A stretch of 64,000 nt of DNA. Origin: Rhodococcus sp. KRD197. GTDB taxonomy: Bacteria > Actinomycetota > Actinomycetes > Mycobacteriales > Mycobacteriaceae. The translations under genes and the position numbers were made by a program. The notes beneath the pieces were generated by a model. That model was given only the letters and a program-made list of their open reading frames with translations. It did no database searches and had not been told where the DNA came from. This document shows positions 26,681 through 35,666 of the stretch, one piece after another (positions within the stretch are counted from its first letter, which is position 1; every line of letters begins with the position of its first letter). Where the stretch lies: assembly GCF_017168235.1 (NCBI RefSeq), contig NZ_JABFAO010000002.1, positions 578,488 through 642,487 of the forward strand, given 5' to 3'.

Positions 26681-28380
26681 GCGACTTCGATGTCCTCGTC
26701 ATCGGATCTGGATTCGGTGGCAGTGTCGCGGCACTGCGTGCAGTCGAAAAAGGTTACAGCGTTGGAGTTCTCGAATCCGGTCGCCGCTTCACCGACGAGG
26801 AGCTACCCAAGACCAGCTGGCGGCTGCGCAAGTATCTGTGGGCACCTGCGCTGGGATGCTATGGACTCCAACGCATTCACCTCCTGCCGGACGTCCTTGT
26901 CATGGCGGGAGCGGGTGTCGGCGGCGGATCGCTGAACTACGCCAACACCCTGTATCAGCCGCCCAAGCGATTTTTCGAGGATCCGCAGTGGGCCTCGATC
27001 ACGGACTGGCACCGCGAACTCGGACCGTACTACGACCAGGCGAAGCGCATGCTCGGCGTCGAGACCAATCCGTCGATCACCCCGTCGGACAAGGTGATGA
27101 AAGAGGTCGCCGAGGACATGGGCGTCGGCGACACGTTCGTCAGTACACCGGTCGGCGTCTTCTTCGGCACGCCCGGACAGCCGTCGAAGGACCCGTTCTT
27201 CGGCGGCGTCGGTCCCGAGCGGACCGGCTGCACCGAATGCGGGTCGTGCATGACCGGATGCCGCGTGGGTGCGAAGAACACCCTCGTCAAGAACTACCTG
27301 TATCTCGCCGAACAGGCAGGGGCCGAGGTGATGCCGTTGACGACCGTCACAGGCGTCCGTCCTGCTCCGGGTGGCGGATACGAGGTGATCACGCGCCGAA
27401 CCGGTGGAAAGCTACGGCGTAAGGAGACGGTGCTGACGGCCGATCAGGTGGTGTTCGCGGCCGGCACCTACGGAACGCAGAAGCTGATGCTGGCCATGAA
27501 GGAAGACCGGATGCTGCCGAAGTTGTCCGATCGAATCGGCAGCAAGGTTCGTACCAACTCCGAGGCCGTGCTCGCCGCGACGGCCCGCGGACGCGAGATC
27601 GACTACACCGAGGGCGTGGCAATCACCTCCTCGTTCCATCCCGACGACCACACGCACATCGAACCGGTGCGATACGGCAAGGGCAGCAACGCGATCGGGC
27701 TGCTGCAGACCGTTCTCAGCGACGGCGGCGGCCGCACTCCCCGAGTGGTGAAGACCATCGGTGTGGCACTGCGACATCCGGGAGCCGCGTGGCGGAGTCT
27801 GTCCGTGCGGCGCTGGTCCGAACGCACCGTCATCGCGCTGGTGATGCAGACCGACGACAACTCCCTCGAACTGGGCTCTAAGAAGGGACTGTTCGGACGA
27901 CGTCTGACCAGTAAGCCGGGCGCCGGTGACCCGCCGCCGTCGTGGATTCCGCAGGGCCACGAGGCAATCAGGCTCCTCGCCGACAAGATCGGCGGTGATC
28001 CTGGTGGGTCCATTGCCGAGATCGTCAACATACCGATGACCGCCCACTTTCTCGGGGGCTGCGCGATCGGCGAAACCGCCGAGCAAGGCGTCGTCGATGC
28101 GTATCACCGGGTGTACGGGTACGACGGACTTCACGTCGTCGACGGTTCGGCCATCAGCGCCAACCTCGGTGTCAACCCGTCGCTGACCATCACCGCCCAA
28201 GCCGAACGCGCCTTGGCGCTGTGGCCGAACAAGGGCGAGCAGGATCTGCGGCCCGAACTCGGGTCCGCGTACCGTGAGATCCTGCCGACGCCTCCCCGTC
28301 GGCCGGTGGTTCCCGCAGCGGCTCCCGGCGCGTTGCGTCTGCCGCTCACAGTGAAAGGAAGCTCGACATGTGGAGCGTGA
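26677..28380 (+). CDS. choD: GMC-family oxidoreductase, ChoD-like (putative cholesterol oxidase)
   Basis: 567 aa. N-terminal FAD-binding VLVIGSGFGGSVAALRA, GAGVGGGSLNYANTLYQPP, a Cys-rich TGCTECGSCMTGCRVGAKNT, and the C-terminal HVVDGSAISANLGVNPSLTI. The whole length resembles mycobacterial ChoD (Rv3409c), which is called a cholesterol oxidase though its physiological role is disputed. The Cys cluster follows C-x2-C-x2-C-x3-C spacing as in ferredoxin sites. It overlaps the BVMO gene by 4 nt and the decarboxylase-like gene by 13 nt. A steroid or other secondary-alcohol substrate is inferred. Confidence 0.86.
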   Translation: MSDFDVLVIGSGFGGSVAALRAVEKGYSVGVLESGRRFTDEELPKTSWRLRKYLWAPALGCYGLQRIHLLPDVLVMAGAGVGGGSLNYANTLYQPPKRFFEDPQWASITDWHRELGPYYDQAKRMLGVETNPSITPSDKVMKEVAEDMGVGDTFVSTPVGVFFGTPGQPSKDPFFGGVGPERTGCTECGSCMTGCRVGAKNTLVKNYLYLAEQAGAEVMPLTTVTGVRPAPGGGYEVITRRTGGKLRRKETVLTADQVVFAAGTYGTQKLMLAMKEDRMLPKLSDRIGSKVRTNSEAVLAATARGREIDYTEGVAITSSFHPDDHTHIEPVRYGKGSNAIGLLQTVLSDGGGRTPRVVKTIGVALRHPGAAWRSLSVRRWSERTVIALVMQTDDNSLELGSKKGLFGRRLTSKPGAGDPPPSWIPQGHEAIRLLADKIGGDPGGSIAEIVNIPMTAHFLGGCAIGETAEQGVVDAYHRVYGYDGLHVVDGSAISANLGVNPSLTITAQAERALALWPNKGEQDLRPELGSAYREILPTPPRRPVVPAAAPGALRLPLTVKGSSTCGA

Positions 28381-29018
28381 CCGAATCGCAGTCCGAGCGT
28401 GTCGAGTGGCCGCAGAGCCCGCCGCCGCCCTGGCCTGCGGATGTTCGAGCGACCATCTGGTTTCACCGCGCGACGGTGTCGGGGCGAGCGTTGCTGCCGA
28501 CGTCCTCCATCCCGGTGACCATGGTGATGGTGGTCGACTATCTGAGTTCACCGGTTGGCCCGTATCGGGAGATTCTCGCGAGCCCGGTGCTCCGACGCCC
28601 CGGTTCCGGCCTGGGGGTGATACCGAGGATGGCAGTGCCGTTCATCGCGGTCGATTCGGAGGAATCGGTGCACGGCGGCCGGTCGCACTGGCATCTGCCG
28701 AAGGTGATGGCGGACTTCGACGGCGATGTCCTCGGCGATTTCTCGGCCACGGGTGAGACCTGGGAGGTCCGGACGAGTTCGCGCGGTATCGGTCCTACCT
28801 GGCCCATCATGGGTGCGATGGGATTCGCGCAACCGAATGATTCAGTGCTCGAGTTGGGCGGGGCGAAGCTGAAGGGCAAGGCGAGGCTGTGCCGCGTCGA
28901 TGTCACCGCGAGCGGCCCGACGCTGGGTTCGTGGGTGAAAGCCGGAACCCATTTCGGTCTGCAGATCGTCTCGGGCTCGATGTCCACCGGCCCTGCGACG
29001 CAGGTCGACGCGAGGTAG
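28368..29018 (+). CDS. Acetoacetate decarboxylase-like protein
   Basis: 216 aa. ATG 28368 lies inside the end of choD, with AAAGGAAG upstream. VRATIWFHRATVSGRALLP, PYREILASPVL and HLPKVMADFDGDVLG fit the ADC-like fold, where the Lys in the HLPK segment may be the Schiff-base residue. Members include decarboxylases, aldolase-dehydratases and proteins without known activity. As the last gene of the tetR-BVMO-choD operon it probably acts on the same pathway. Confidence 0.7.
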   Translation: MWSVTESQSERVEWPQSPPPPWPADVRATIWFHRATVSGRALLPTSSIPVTMVMVVDYLSSPVGPYREILASPVLRRPGSGLGVIPRMAVPFIAVDSEESVHGGRSHWHLPKVMADFDGDVLGDFSATGETWEVRTSSRGIGPTWPIMGAMGFAQPNDSVLELGGAKLKGKARLCRVDVTASGPTLGSWVKAGTHFGLQIVSGSMSTGPATQVDAR

Positions 29019-29026
29019 CCACTCCC

Positions 29027-29066
29027 ATGCCCCTTTTCTTGACTTAGTCCAGAAAAGGGGCATACT
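29027..29066 (+). promoter_or_regulatory. furA promoter with overlapping repressor palindrome
   Basis: TTGACT (29039-29044), 16 bp, CATACT (29061-29066), placing transcription start at about 29073-29074, the furA ATG (leaderless). A perfect inverted repeat with 13-bp arms (ATGCCCCTTTTCT 29027-29039, AGAAAAGGGGCAT 29051-29063, 11-bp spacer) covers the -35 and spacer. This is the expected pattern for a peroxide-sensing Fur repressor that controls its own gene and catalase. Confidence 0.8.
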
Positions 29067-29073
29067 GGGGAAC

Positions 29074-29544
29074 ATGCCCTTGGACGATGTGACTGCGGAC
29101 CCGGTTGCGCTGCTGCGCTCCGTCGGGTTGCGCGTCACGGGTCCTCGTGTAGCGGTGTTGAACGCGGTTGCAGCCCGACCGCACTCCGACGCCGACGACG
29201 TGGCTGCCTCGGTGCGATCCGAGGTCGGTTCGGTGTCGATGCAAGCGGTGTACGACGTGCTGCGCGCCTGCGTGAATGCCGGACTTCTGCGTCGGATCGA
29301 GCCGGCAGGCTCACCGGCGCTGTACGAAAGCCGAACCGGCGACAATCACCACCACCTGGTGTGCCGTCAGTGCCACAGGGTGGTCGACGTCGATTGCGTT
29401 CTCGGTGCCGCGCCATGTCTGGATCCGTCGGATTCGCAGGGTTTCGTCGTCGACGAGGCCGAGGTGGTGTTCTGGGGCGTCTGTGCCGAGTGTGCGTCCG
29501 GACAGGATTCGGCAAGCTCCGTTTCGGTTATATCCACCGAGTAG
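29074..29544 (+). CDS. furA: Fur-family peroxide-responsive repressor (FurA/CatR type)
   Basis: 156 aa. Winged helix with LRVTGPRVAVLNAVAARPHSD and SMQAVYDVLRACVNAGLLRR, then the metal-binding HHHLVCRQCHRVVDVDC and a C-terminal CAEC. The two C-x2-C pairs make the structural zinc site and the HHH segment part of the sensing site. It lies directly upstream of katA and dps, the same arrangement as the FurA/CatR-controlled catalase genes of mycobacteria and streptomycetes. It should repress them until oxidised by peroxide. Confidence 0.93.
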   Translation: MPLDDVTADPVALLRSVGLRVTGPRVAVLNAVAARPHSDADDVAASVRSEVGSVSMQAVYDVLRACVNAGLLRRIEPAGSPALYESRTGDNHHHLVCRQCHRVVDVDCVLGAAPCLDPSDSQGFVVDEAEVVFWGVCAECASGQDSASSVSVISTE

Positions 29545-29635
29545 CACGACACCGACGCACAAGCGTCAATGAATTCTGCCTCTCGAGCCAGCCCCTCGAC
29601 AGGCTCCAGTGAAGTGATTTTAGGAGGCTTTGCTC

Positions 29636-31177
29636 ATGACCGAGCCGACCACCCAGCCGAAGACCACTCCGGCAACCACGAGTAACTCGGGTATCCCCGT
29701 CCCCAGCGACGACCAGTCGTTGACCGCTGGCACGCAGGGCCCGATCCTGCTCCACGACCACTACCTCATCGAGAAGATGGCGCAGTTCAACCGTGAGCGT
29801 GTCCCGGAGCGCGTCGTGCACGCCAAGGGTGCGGGCGCATTCGGTGAACTCGAAATCACCGGAGACATCAGCAAATACACCAAGGCCAAGGCGCTACAGC
29901 CCGGCGCGAAGACCGAGATGCTCGCGCGTTTCTCCACCGTCGCCGGTGAGCAGGGCAGCCCGGATACCTGGCGCGACCCGCGCGGTTTCTCGCTCAAGTT
30001 CTACACCGAGGAAGGCAACTGGGACCTCGTCGGAAACAACACCCCGGTCTTCTTCGTCAAGGATCCGATCAAGTTCCAGGACTTCATCCGCAGCCAGAAG
30101 CGCATGCCCGATTCCGGCCTGCGCGACCACAACATGCAGTGGGACTTCTGGACGCTCTCTCCCGAGACCGCGCACCAGGTCACCTGGCTGATGGGTGACC
30201 GCGGCATCCCGAAGTCGTACCGCCACATGGACGGATTCGGCTCGCACACTTACCAGTTCATCAATGAAGCCGGTGAGAAGAACTGGGTCAAGTTCCACTT
30301 CAAGACCGATCAGGGTATCGACTTCCTGACGCAGGAGAAGGCTGACGAGCTCGCCGGCACCTCGCCCGATCATCATCGACAGGATCTGTTCGGCTCCATC
30401 AAGGAAGGTAACTTCCCCAGCTGGACGCTGAAGGTGCAGATCATGCCGTACGAGGACGCGGAGGGCTACAAGTTCAACCCGTTCGACCTCACCAAGGTCT
30501 GGTCGCAGAAGGACTACCCGCTGATCGAGGTCGGCAAAATGACGCTCAATCGCAACCCGGAGAACTTCCACGCGCAGATCGAGCAGAGCTCGTTCGAGCC
30601 GTCCAACCTGGTTCCCGGAATCGGCGTCAGCCCGGACAAGATGCTGCTCGGCCGCATCTTCTCCTACGCTGACGCGCACCGCTACCGCATCGGTGCGAAC
30701 TACGCGCAGCTGCCGGTCAACGCGCCGAAGTCGCCGGTGAACTCGTACTCCAAGGACGGGGCGATGCGCTACTCGTTCAACTCCCCGCAGACGCCGGTGT
30801 ACGCACCCAACTCGTACGGTGGCCCGCACGCGGACACCGCGAAGTACGGCAACGACGGGTCGTGGGACTTCGAGCCGCGCTTCGTCCGCACCGGTTATGT
30901 CGAACACCCCGAGGACGGCGACTTCGTCCAGCCCGGGACGCTCTACCGTGAGGTCATGGACGACGGCCAACGCGAACGCCTCGTGGGCAACATCGTCGGG
31001 CACGCGCTCAACGGAGTGACCGAGCAAGTCCTGGCGCGAGTGTTCGACTACTGGAAGAACGTCGACGCCGATCTCGGCAAGAAGGTCGAGGAAGGCGTCC
31101 GGGCAGGGCAAGGCAATGTCGCACCCACGACAAGCCAGTCGCCGACCACACCCGGAGACGAAGCCGAACAAGTCTAA
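29636..31177 (+). CDS. katA: Monofunctional haem catalase
   Basis: 513 aa from ATG 29636, preceded by AGGAGG 8 nt away. Active-site His in [15 protein letters not shown] (about residue 61), distal Asn in [14 protein letters not shown], and proximal haem Tyr in [14 protein letters not shown] (about residue 340). This is a small-subunit catalase that disproportionates hydrogen peroxide in the cytosol. A Thr/Ser/Pro-rich tail of about 25 residues ends the protein. It follows furA by 91 bp and precedes dps by 28 bp, forming one peroxide-defence cluster. Confidence 0.96.
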   Translation: MTEPTTQPKTTPATTSNSGIPVPSDDQSLTAGTQGPILLHDHYLIEKMAQFNRERVPERVVHAKGAGAFGELEITGDISKYTKAKALQPGAKTEMLARFSTVAGEQGSPDTWRDPRGFSLKFYTEEGNWDLVGNNTPVFFVKDPIKFQDFIRSQKRMPDSGLRDHNMQWDFWTLSPETAHQVTWLMGDRGIPKSYRHMDGFGSHTYQFINEAGEKNWVKFHFKTDQGIDFLTQEKADELAGTSPDHHRQDLFGSIKEGNFPSWTLKVQIMPYEDAEGYKFNPFDLTKVWSQKDYPLIEVGKMTLNRNPENFHAQIEQSSFEPSNLVPGIGVSPDKMLLGRIFSYADAHRYRIGANYAQLPVNAPKSPVNSYSKDGAMRYSFNSPQTPVYAPNSYGGPHADTAKYGNDGSWDFEPRFVRTGYVEHPEDGDFVQPGTLYREVMDDGQRERLVGNIVGHALNGVTEQVLARVFDYWKNVDADLGKKVEEGVRAGQGNVAPTTSQSPTTPGDEAEQV

Positions 31178-31205
31178 AGTAGTAACCCCTTACGAGGAGG
31201 AATCA

Positions 31206-31679
31206 ATGACCAATCCCATCACCAGCACACTCGACGCCGGCCAGCAGAAGATAGCCGGAGATGCCCTGCAGGGCACCGTCGTCGACCTCATCGACCTGTC
31301 CCTGATCGCCAAGCAAGCGCATTGGAACGTCATCGGAAGGAACTTCCGATCGGTTCACCTCGCGCTCGACGAATTAGTCACAGCGGCACGTGAATTCACC
31401 GACAGCGCGGCGGAGCGGGCAACCGCGATCGGTGTCAGCCCAGATGGTCGTTCGGCTACGGTTTCCACCACTGCCGGCACCAAAGGGTTCGGCGAAGGCT
31501 GGACCAAGGACGATCAGGTGATCGCCGCGGTCGTCGACAACCTGGCGGCCGTGATCGACCGTCTCCGGAGTCGAATTGCCGACACCGAGGCGGCAGACCC
31601 GGTCACCCAGGATCTGCTGATCTCCATCACCGCGCGGCTCGAACAGCTGCACTGGATGTGGCAGGCGCAGGTCGACTGA
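31206..31679 (+). CDS. dps: Dps-family ferritin-like DNA-protecting protein
   Basis: 157 aa from ATG 31206, with GAGGAGG just upstream. The ferroxidase signature AKQAHWNVIGRNFRSVHLAL (about residues 35-54) supplies the His and Asp ligands across the dimer interface. A four-helix bundle continues to LEQLHWMWQAQV. Dodecameric Dps oxidises iron with peroxide and stores it, complementing the catalase encoded just before it. A strong terminator follows at 31696. Confidence 0.94.
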   Translation: MTNPITSTLDAGQQKIAGDALQGTVVDLIDLSLIAKQAHWNVIGRNFRSVHLALDELVTAAREFTDSAAERATAIGVSPDGRSATVSTTAGTKGFGEGWTKDDQVIAAVVDNLAAVIDRLRSRIADTEAADPVTQDLLISITARLEQLHWMWQAQVD

Positions 31680-31695
31680 GTCGAAACGTTCTTGG

Positions 31696-31726
31696 AAAGG
31701 GCCCCTCGTTCGCGAGGGGCCCTTTT
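31696..31726 (+). terminator. Rho-independent terminator after dps
   Basis: Perfect 13-bp stem AAAGGGCCCCTCG (31696-31708) and CGAGGGGCCCTTT (31713-31725) with a TTCG loop, followed by T. It ends the furA-katA-dps cluster 16 bp after the dps stop. Confidence 0.9.
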
Positions 31727-31764
31727 CGACGTTTCCCCTCCGCTTGGCGGGGTAAGCGACCGTA

Positions 31765-32442
31765 ATGACTTCCGGTTCAGGTGCAGTCCTGTTCGACATC
31801 GACGGCACGTTGGTCGACTCGAACTACGTTCACGTCGATACCTGGTCGCGCGCATTCGCCGACGCAGGCATCACGGTGCCGTCGTGGCGTATTCATCGTT
31901 GCATCGGAATGGACGGCGGCAAACTGCTCGAGGAACTCGTCGGATCCTCCGACAGTGCGGCCGCGCTGGAAGCGAAGGAGCTGCACAGCTCCTATTACGC
32001 CGAGGCGAGCAAGCGCCTGCAGATACTTCCTGGATCACGGGAGTTGTTGCAGCGCATCGAGGATCTGGGCTTGACCGTGGTGCTGGCGACCTCAGCGCCC
32101 GAGGACGAGCTCGCCACCCTCCGGGACCTGCTCGATGTCGAGGAAATCGTGTCGGTGGTGACCTCGTCCGAGGATGCGGAGGTCGCCAAGCCGAGTCCCG
32201 AGATCATCGGTGTCGCACTCGAGCGTGCAGCAGTGGGCGCCGAGGACGCGGTCATGATCGGCGACAGCGTCTGGGACGTCGAGGCGTCGCGACGCGTCGG
32301 CGTGCGCTGCATCGGTGTGCGGTCCGGCGGAATCTCCGAGGCCGAATTACGCGAGGCCGGCGCCGTGGCCGTCTACGACGATCCAGCGGCCATCATCGCC
32401 GATCTCGAAGCCGGCCCGATCTGGAGCTTGCCGCGCGCATGA
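31765..32442 (+). CDS. HAD-family hydrolase, phosphatase type
   Basis: 225 aa. Motif I VLFDIDGTLVDSN near the N-terminus, motif II VVLATSAPEDE, motif III Lys in EVAKPSPEIIG, and motif IV MIGDSVWDVEASRR. It has the C1-cap layout of phosphoglycolate phosphatase/beta-phosphoglucomutase-like enzymes. The substrate is not predictable. Monocistronic, 85 bp after the dps stop. Confidence 0.88.
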   Translation: MTSGSGAVLFDIDGTLVDSNYVHVDTWSRAFADAGITVPSWRIHRCIGMDGGKLLEELVGSSDSAAALEAKELHSSYYAEASKRLQILPGSRELLQRIEDLGLTVVLATSAPEDELATLRDLLDVEEIVSVVTSSEDAEVAKPSPEIIGVALERAAVGAEDAVMIGDSVWDVEASRRVGVRCIGVRSGGISEAELREAGAVAVYDDPAAIIADLEAGPIWSLPRA

Positions 32443-32536
32443 GTCGGATCGAGGGCTGCGTCAGCGGGTTGAAAGCACGCAACACCTGAGATAGTGGATG
32501 CCGACGGTATTGGCTTCGTCGGCGTCCAGGAGCGAG

Positions 32537-33856
32537 ATGAACCATGCGGCACGGCACCAGGCCGAGGACAGTCCGGACGCACTCGGCATGTGGCGGCTGT
32601 GCTGGGTGGCAGTGGTCTGTGGAGTGGTCATCGGCTTTGTCGGTGGGGCATTTCGATGGTGTCTTCGGCAAGCGGACGAGCGCAGGCTCGAACTCCTCGA
32701 GTGGGTGCATTCGGCCCCGGCCCCCGCGCTGTTGATTCCCGTTGCGGTCACCGCTGGTGGAGCGGGATTGGCGGCCTTGATCGTCAGATGGACGCCGCTG
32801 GCGGCAGGGAGCGGAATTCAACACGTGGAGGCTGTCGCCAGGGGAGAGTCGCAGGCGCCGCCGCGCAGTGTGCTCCCGGCGAAGTTCATCGGCGGACTGC
32901 TCTCGATCGGTTCGGGCCTGGTGCTGGGTCGCGAGGGGCCGACAGTGCACATGGGAGCTGCCATCGGGGCCGAAGCAGGTAGGCGAGCGCGGCTCAGCAG
33001 CGCCGACTCCGCATCGATGCAGTCCTCGGTTGCGGGTGCCGGGCTCGCCGTGGCGTTCAACGCCCCCATCGGGGGAGCGGTGTTCGTCTTCGAGGAGGTA
33101 ACGAAGTCCTTTCGTGCGCGGACCGTGCTGCCCACCCTTATCGCGGTAGCAGTCGGAGTCGGTTGTTCGCGAATGATCAACGGAGACAGGCCCGATTTCT
33201 TTGCAGGGGGCGTCGACGCGCCGTCGATTGCGCTACTGCCGTACTTCGTCGTGTTCGGGCTGACGGCAGGAGTCCTCGGCGTTCTGTACAGCAAGATGAT
33301 TCTCGGCGCGGTCGACGTCGCGGAGAGGTTCGACAACGTTTCTCCCACGGTCCGCGCGGTGCTCATCGGCGCGCTCGTAGGGGCCCTGATGACGTTGGAT
33401 CAGGGTTACGCCGGCGGCGGAGACGCGGTGGTGCAGTCGCTGATCGGGGGCGGCAATCCGGTTGTGCCCGTCGTCGCCGGGTTTCTCGTCATCCGTTTGA
33501 TCACCGGGCCTCTGTCCTACGCCTCGGCCACTCCCGGAGGGCTGTTCGCGCCGCTGCTTGCGCTCGGCGCCCTGTGGGGTGCCCTCGTCGCGGGGGTCGG
33601 CGACGCTGCCCTGCCGGACATGAACACGCCATCGTTGCCTGCGATGGTCGTCGTCGGAATGGCCGCGCTCTTCGGTGCGGTTGTGCGAGCGCCGATTACC
33701 GGGATCGTGATAGTCGTCGAAATGACCGCAGTCACTTCGGTGACAGTCCCCATGCTCGCCGCTACCGCGGCAGCCGTCCTCGTCGCACACCTGGCAGGGT
33801 CGCCGCCGATTTACGACAGCCTGCGTCACCGAATGCTCGGCGACGGTCGAAGATGA
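32537..33856 (+). CDS. ClC-family chloride channel / proton-chloride antiporter
   Basis: 439 aa from ATG 32537 (CCAGGAG upstream). Many transmembrane helices with the three ClC selectivity segments: AAGSGIQHVEAV (near 94), VLGREGPTVHMGAAIG with the gating Glu, and ATPGGLFAPLLALGA. A second Glu in IGGAVFVFEEVTKSF stands where antiporters have the internal proton-transfer Glu, so proton-coupled exchange is the better guess. No C-terminal CBS domains. It shares a bidirectional terminator with the opposing tRNA gene. Confidence 0.9.
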   Translation: MNHAARHQAEDSPDALGMWRLCWVAVVCGVVIGFVGGAFRWCLRQADERRLELLEWVHSAPAPALLIPVAVTAGGAGLAALIVRWTPLAAGSGIQHVEAVARGESQAPPRSVLPAKFIGGLLSIGSGLVLGREGPTVHMGAAIGAEAGRRARLSSADSASMQSSVAGAGLAVAFNAPIGGAVFVFEEVTKSFRARTVLPTLIAVAVGVGCSRMINGDRPDFFAGGVDAPSIALLPYFVVFGLTAGVLGVLYSKMILGAVDVAERFDNVSPTVRAVLIGALVGALMTLDQGYAGGGDAVVQSLIGGGNPVVPVVAGFLVIRLITGPLSYASATPGGLFAPLLALGALWGALVAGVGDAALPDMNTPSLPAMVVVGMAALFGAVVRAPITGIVIVVEMTAVTSVTVPMLAATAAAVLVAHLAGSPPIYDSLRHRMLGDGRR

Positions 33857-33862
33857 ACGAAA

Positions 33863-33894
33863 AAAGACCCGCCCGAAGAGTCAGGCGAGTCTTT
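33863..33894. terminator. Bidirectional terminator between clc and tRNA-Pro
   Basis: Stem AAAGACCCGCC (33863-33873) and GGCGAGTCTTT (33884-33894), 10 of 11 paired. Rightward it is followed by GTTTC, ending the ClC transcript. Leftward it is followed by a run of T (A-run 33860-33865 on the plus strand), ending the tRNA transcript. Confidence 0.75.
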
Positions 33895-33909
33895 GTTTCG
33901 ATCTTGCTG

Positions 33910-33983
<74 letters not shown>

Positions 33984-34001
33984 TGTACCGCCTGGAGCAG
34001 T

Positions 34002-35024
34002 CTAGCTCACGACTGCCTCGGAACGCGAAACGGTCTCGTCCGACCCTTCTCGGGGACCCTTGCGTGGTGCAGCGGTGAGTGTCAACAGCGTCGCCTCGGG
34101 TCGGCAGCAGAAACGCGCGGGCGCGTAGGGCGATGTGCCGACGCCGGCCGAGACGTGGAGCTGTGTGTGGGCGCCCCACTTCGACGGTCCCTTCACACGT
34201 GAGCGGTCGATCTGGCAGTTGGTCACCAACGCGCCGTAGAACGGCAGGCACAGCTGTCCACCGTGGGTGTGACCGGCCAGCACGAGGTCGTATCCGTCGT
34301 CGGCGAACTTGTCGAGAACCCGCGGCTCCGGTGAGTGGGTGATACCCAGCCGCAGGTCTGCCAACGGATTGGGTTGACCGGCGATGGTGTCGTAGCGGTC
34401 GCGCTTCAGATGCGGATCGTCGACGCCGGCGGAGGCGATGCGCACACCCGCAACCTCGAGCTCGCGGCGCACGTGCGTCACGTCGTGCCAACCGCGCTCG
34501 GTGAACGCGGCGCGCAGGTCCCGCCACGGTAGGGACTCGCCGAAGACACGCTTGTGGTCCTTGTTGAAGTACTTCAGCGGGTTCTTCGGCTTCGGGGCGA
34601 AGTAGTCGTTGCTGCCGAAGACGAACAGGCCCGGCCGGGACAGCAGCGGCCCGAGCGCCTGAACGACGGCAGGTACCGAACGCATGTGGGACAGATTGTC
34701 GCCGGTGTTGACCACCAGGTCCGGTTCCAGGCGGTCCAGCTCGCGGAGCCAATTCTGCTTCAGGCGCTGGCTGGGCATCATGTGCAGGTCGCTGATGTGC
34801 AGGACGCGCAGCGGCGACGAGTCGGGATCGAGGACGGCCATCGACGTCTCGCGCAGCGTGAAGGCATTGCGCTCGATGAGGGTGGCATATCCGACGCCCA
34901 GTGCGGCGGCGCCGGCCGTGGCGAGGGCGGCGCTCTTCATCGGTGAATCGGCTGCCCCAGCGCGAGCCTTGCCGGCGGCCGCGAGAAGTGCCGAAGCGTT
35001 GTTTTTGACGAACACGCTCACCAC
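34002..35024 (-). CDS. Membrane-anchored metallophosphoesterase
   Basis: 340 aa. A hydrophobic segment near residues 30-50 (SAALATAGAAALGVGYATLI) anchors the protein. The calcineurin-like core follows: VLHISDLHMMP, VVNTGDNLSH, FVFGSNDYF (Asp-containing variant of GNH), GITHSPEP and LAGHTHGGQLCLP. All metal ligands are therefore present. It corresponds by position to Rv3683 beside ponA2 and may act on envelope phosphoesters, but the substrate is unknown. Confidence 0.88.
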   Translation of the reverse strand: MVSVFVKNNASALLAAAGKARAGAADSPMKSAALATAGAAALGVGYATLIERNAFTLRETSMAVLDPDSSPLRVLHISDLHMMPSQRLKQNWLRELDRLEPDLVVNTGDNLSHMRSVPAVVQALGPLLSRPGLFVFGSNDYFAPKPKNPLKYFNKDHKRVFGESLPWRDLRAAFTERGWHDVTHVRRELEVAGVRIASAGVDDPHLKRDRYDTIAGQPNPLADLRLGITHSPEPRVLDKFADDGYDLVLAGHTHGGQLCLPFYGALVTNCQIDRSRVKGPSKWGAHTQLHVSAGVGTSPYAPARFCCRPEATLLTLTAAPRKGPREGSDETVSRSEAVVS

Positions 35025-35086
35025 GATACGGCAGGGTGGGGAATCGACGTGCGGTCTCGGGCCGCGCCCGCGTAGCGTTCTGTCAC

Positions 35087-35563
35087 ATGTCAGAACTCAA
35101 GCCCGAATTGAAGACCAGGCTCCGATCCGACCTCACCGCGGCGATGAAGGCCAAGGACAAGCTGCGTTTGGCCACATTGCGCATGCTTCTCGCCGCGATC
35201 CAGACCGAGGAGGTATCCGGCAAGGAGGCGCACGAACTCACCGACGAGCAGGTGCTGAAGGTGCTCGCCAAGGAGTCGAAGAAACGCGGTGAATCGGCCG
35301 AGATCTACACGCAGAACGGACGCGGTGAGCTCGCGGCCACCGAGCACGCGGAAGCCCGGATCATCGACGAGTATCTCCCGACGCCGCTGACGGACGCCGA
35401 GCTCGCCGACGTCGCGGACACCGCCATCGCTCAGGTGGCCGAGGAGCTCGGTGAGCGCCCGGGAATGAAGCAGATGGGGCTGGTCATGAAGGCCGCCTCG
35501 GCGTTGGCCGCGGGCAAGGCCGACGGCTCTCGTGTGTCCAAGGCGGTCAAGGACCGCCTGTAG
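35087..35563 (+). CDS. GatB/YqeY domain-containing protein
   Basis: 158 aa from ATG 35087. All-helical YqeY domain: LKTRLRSDLTAAMKAKDKLR, ESAEIYTQNGRGELA, IIDEYLPTPLTDAEL and the C-terminal KADGSRVSKAVKDRL. Related to the tail of tRNA amidotransferase GatB; the role of the stand-alone form is unclear, though tRNA binding is proposed. No ribosome-binding site is visible, so it may be leaderless. A palindrome follows the stop. Confidence 0.9.
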   Translation: MSELKPELKTRLRSDLTAAMKAKDKLRLATLRMLLAAIQTEEVSGKEAHELTDEQVLKVLAKESKKRGESAEIYTQNGRGELAATEHAEARIIDEYLPTPLTDAELADVADTAIAQVAEELGERPGMKQMGLVMKAASALAAGKADGSRVSKAVKDRL

Positions 35564-35572
35564 GCGCTGACG

Positions 35573-35656
35573 CGCATGTGCGCGGAAATACACTGTGCAC
35601 CTGGGTCACTCCGCAGGCTGCGCTCCTGACCCTCCATGTATTTCCGCGCACATGCG
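35573..35656. repeat. Long intergenic palindrome, copy E (long-loop variant)
   Basis: Perfect 20-bp arms 35573-35592 and 35637-35656 with a 44-nt loop. The core reads GTGCGCGGAAATACA instead of GTGAGTGGAAATACA, and both arms carry the change. It lies between convergent yqeY-type gene and ponA2. Confidence 0.88.
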
Positions 35657-35666
35657 GCGAAGCTGC

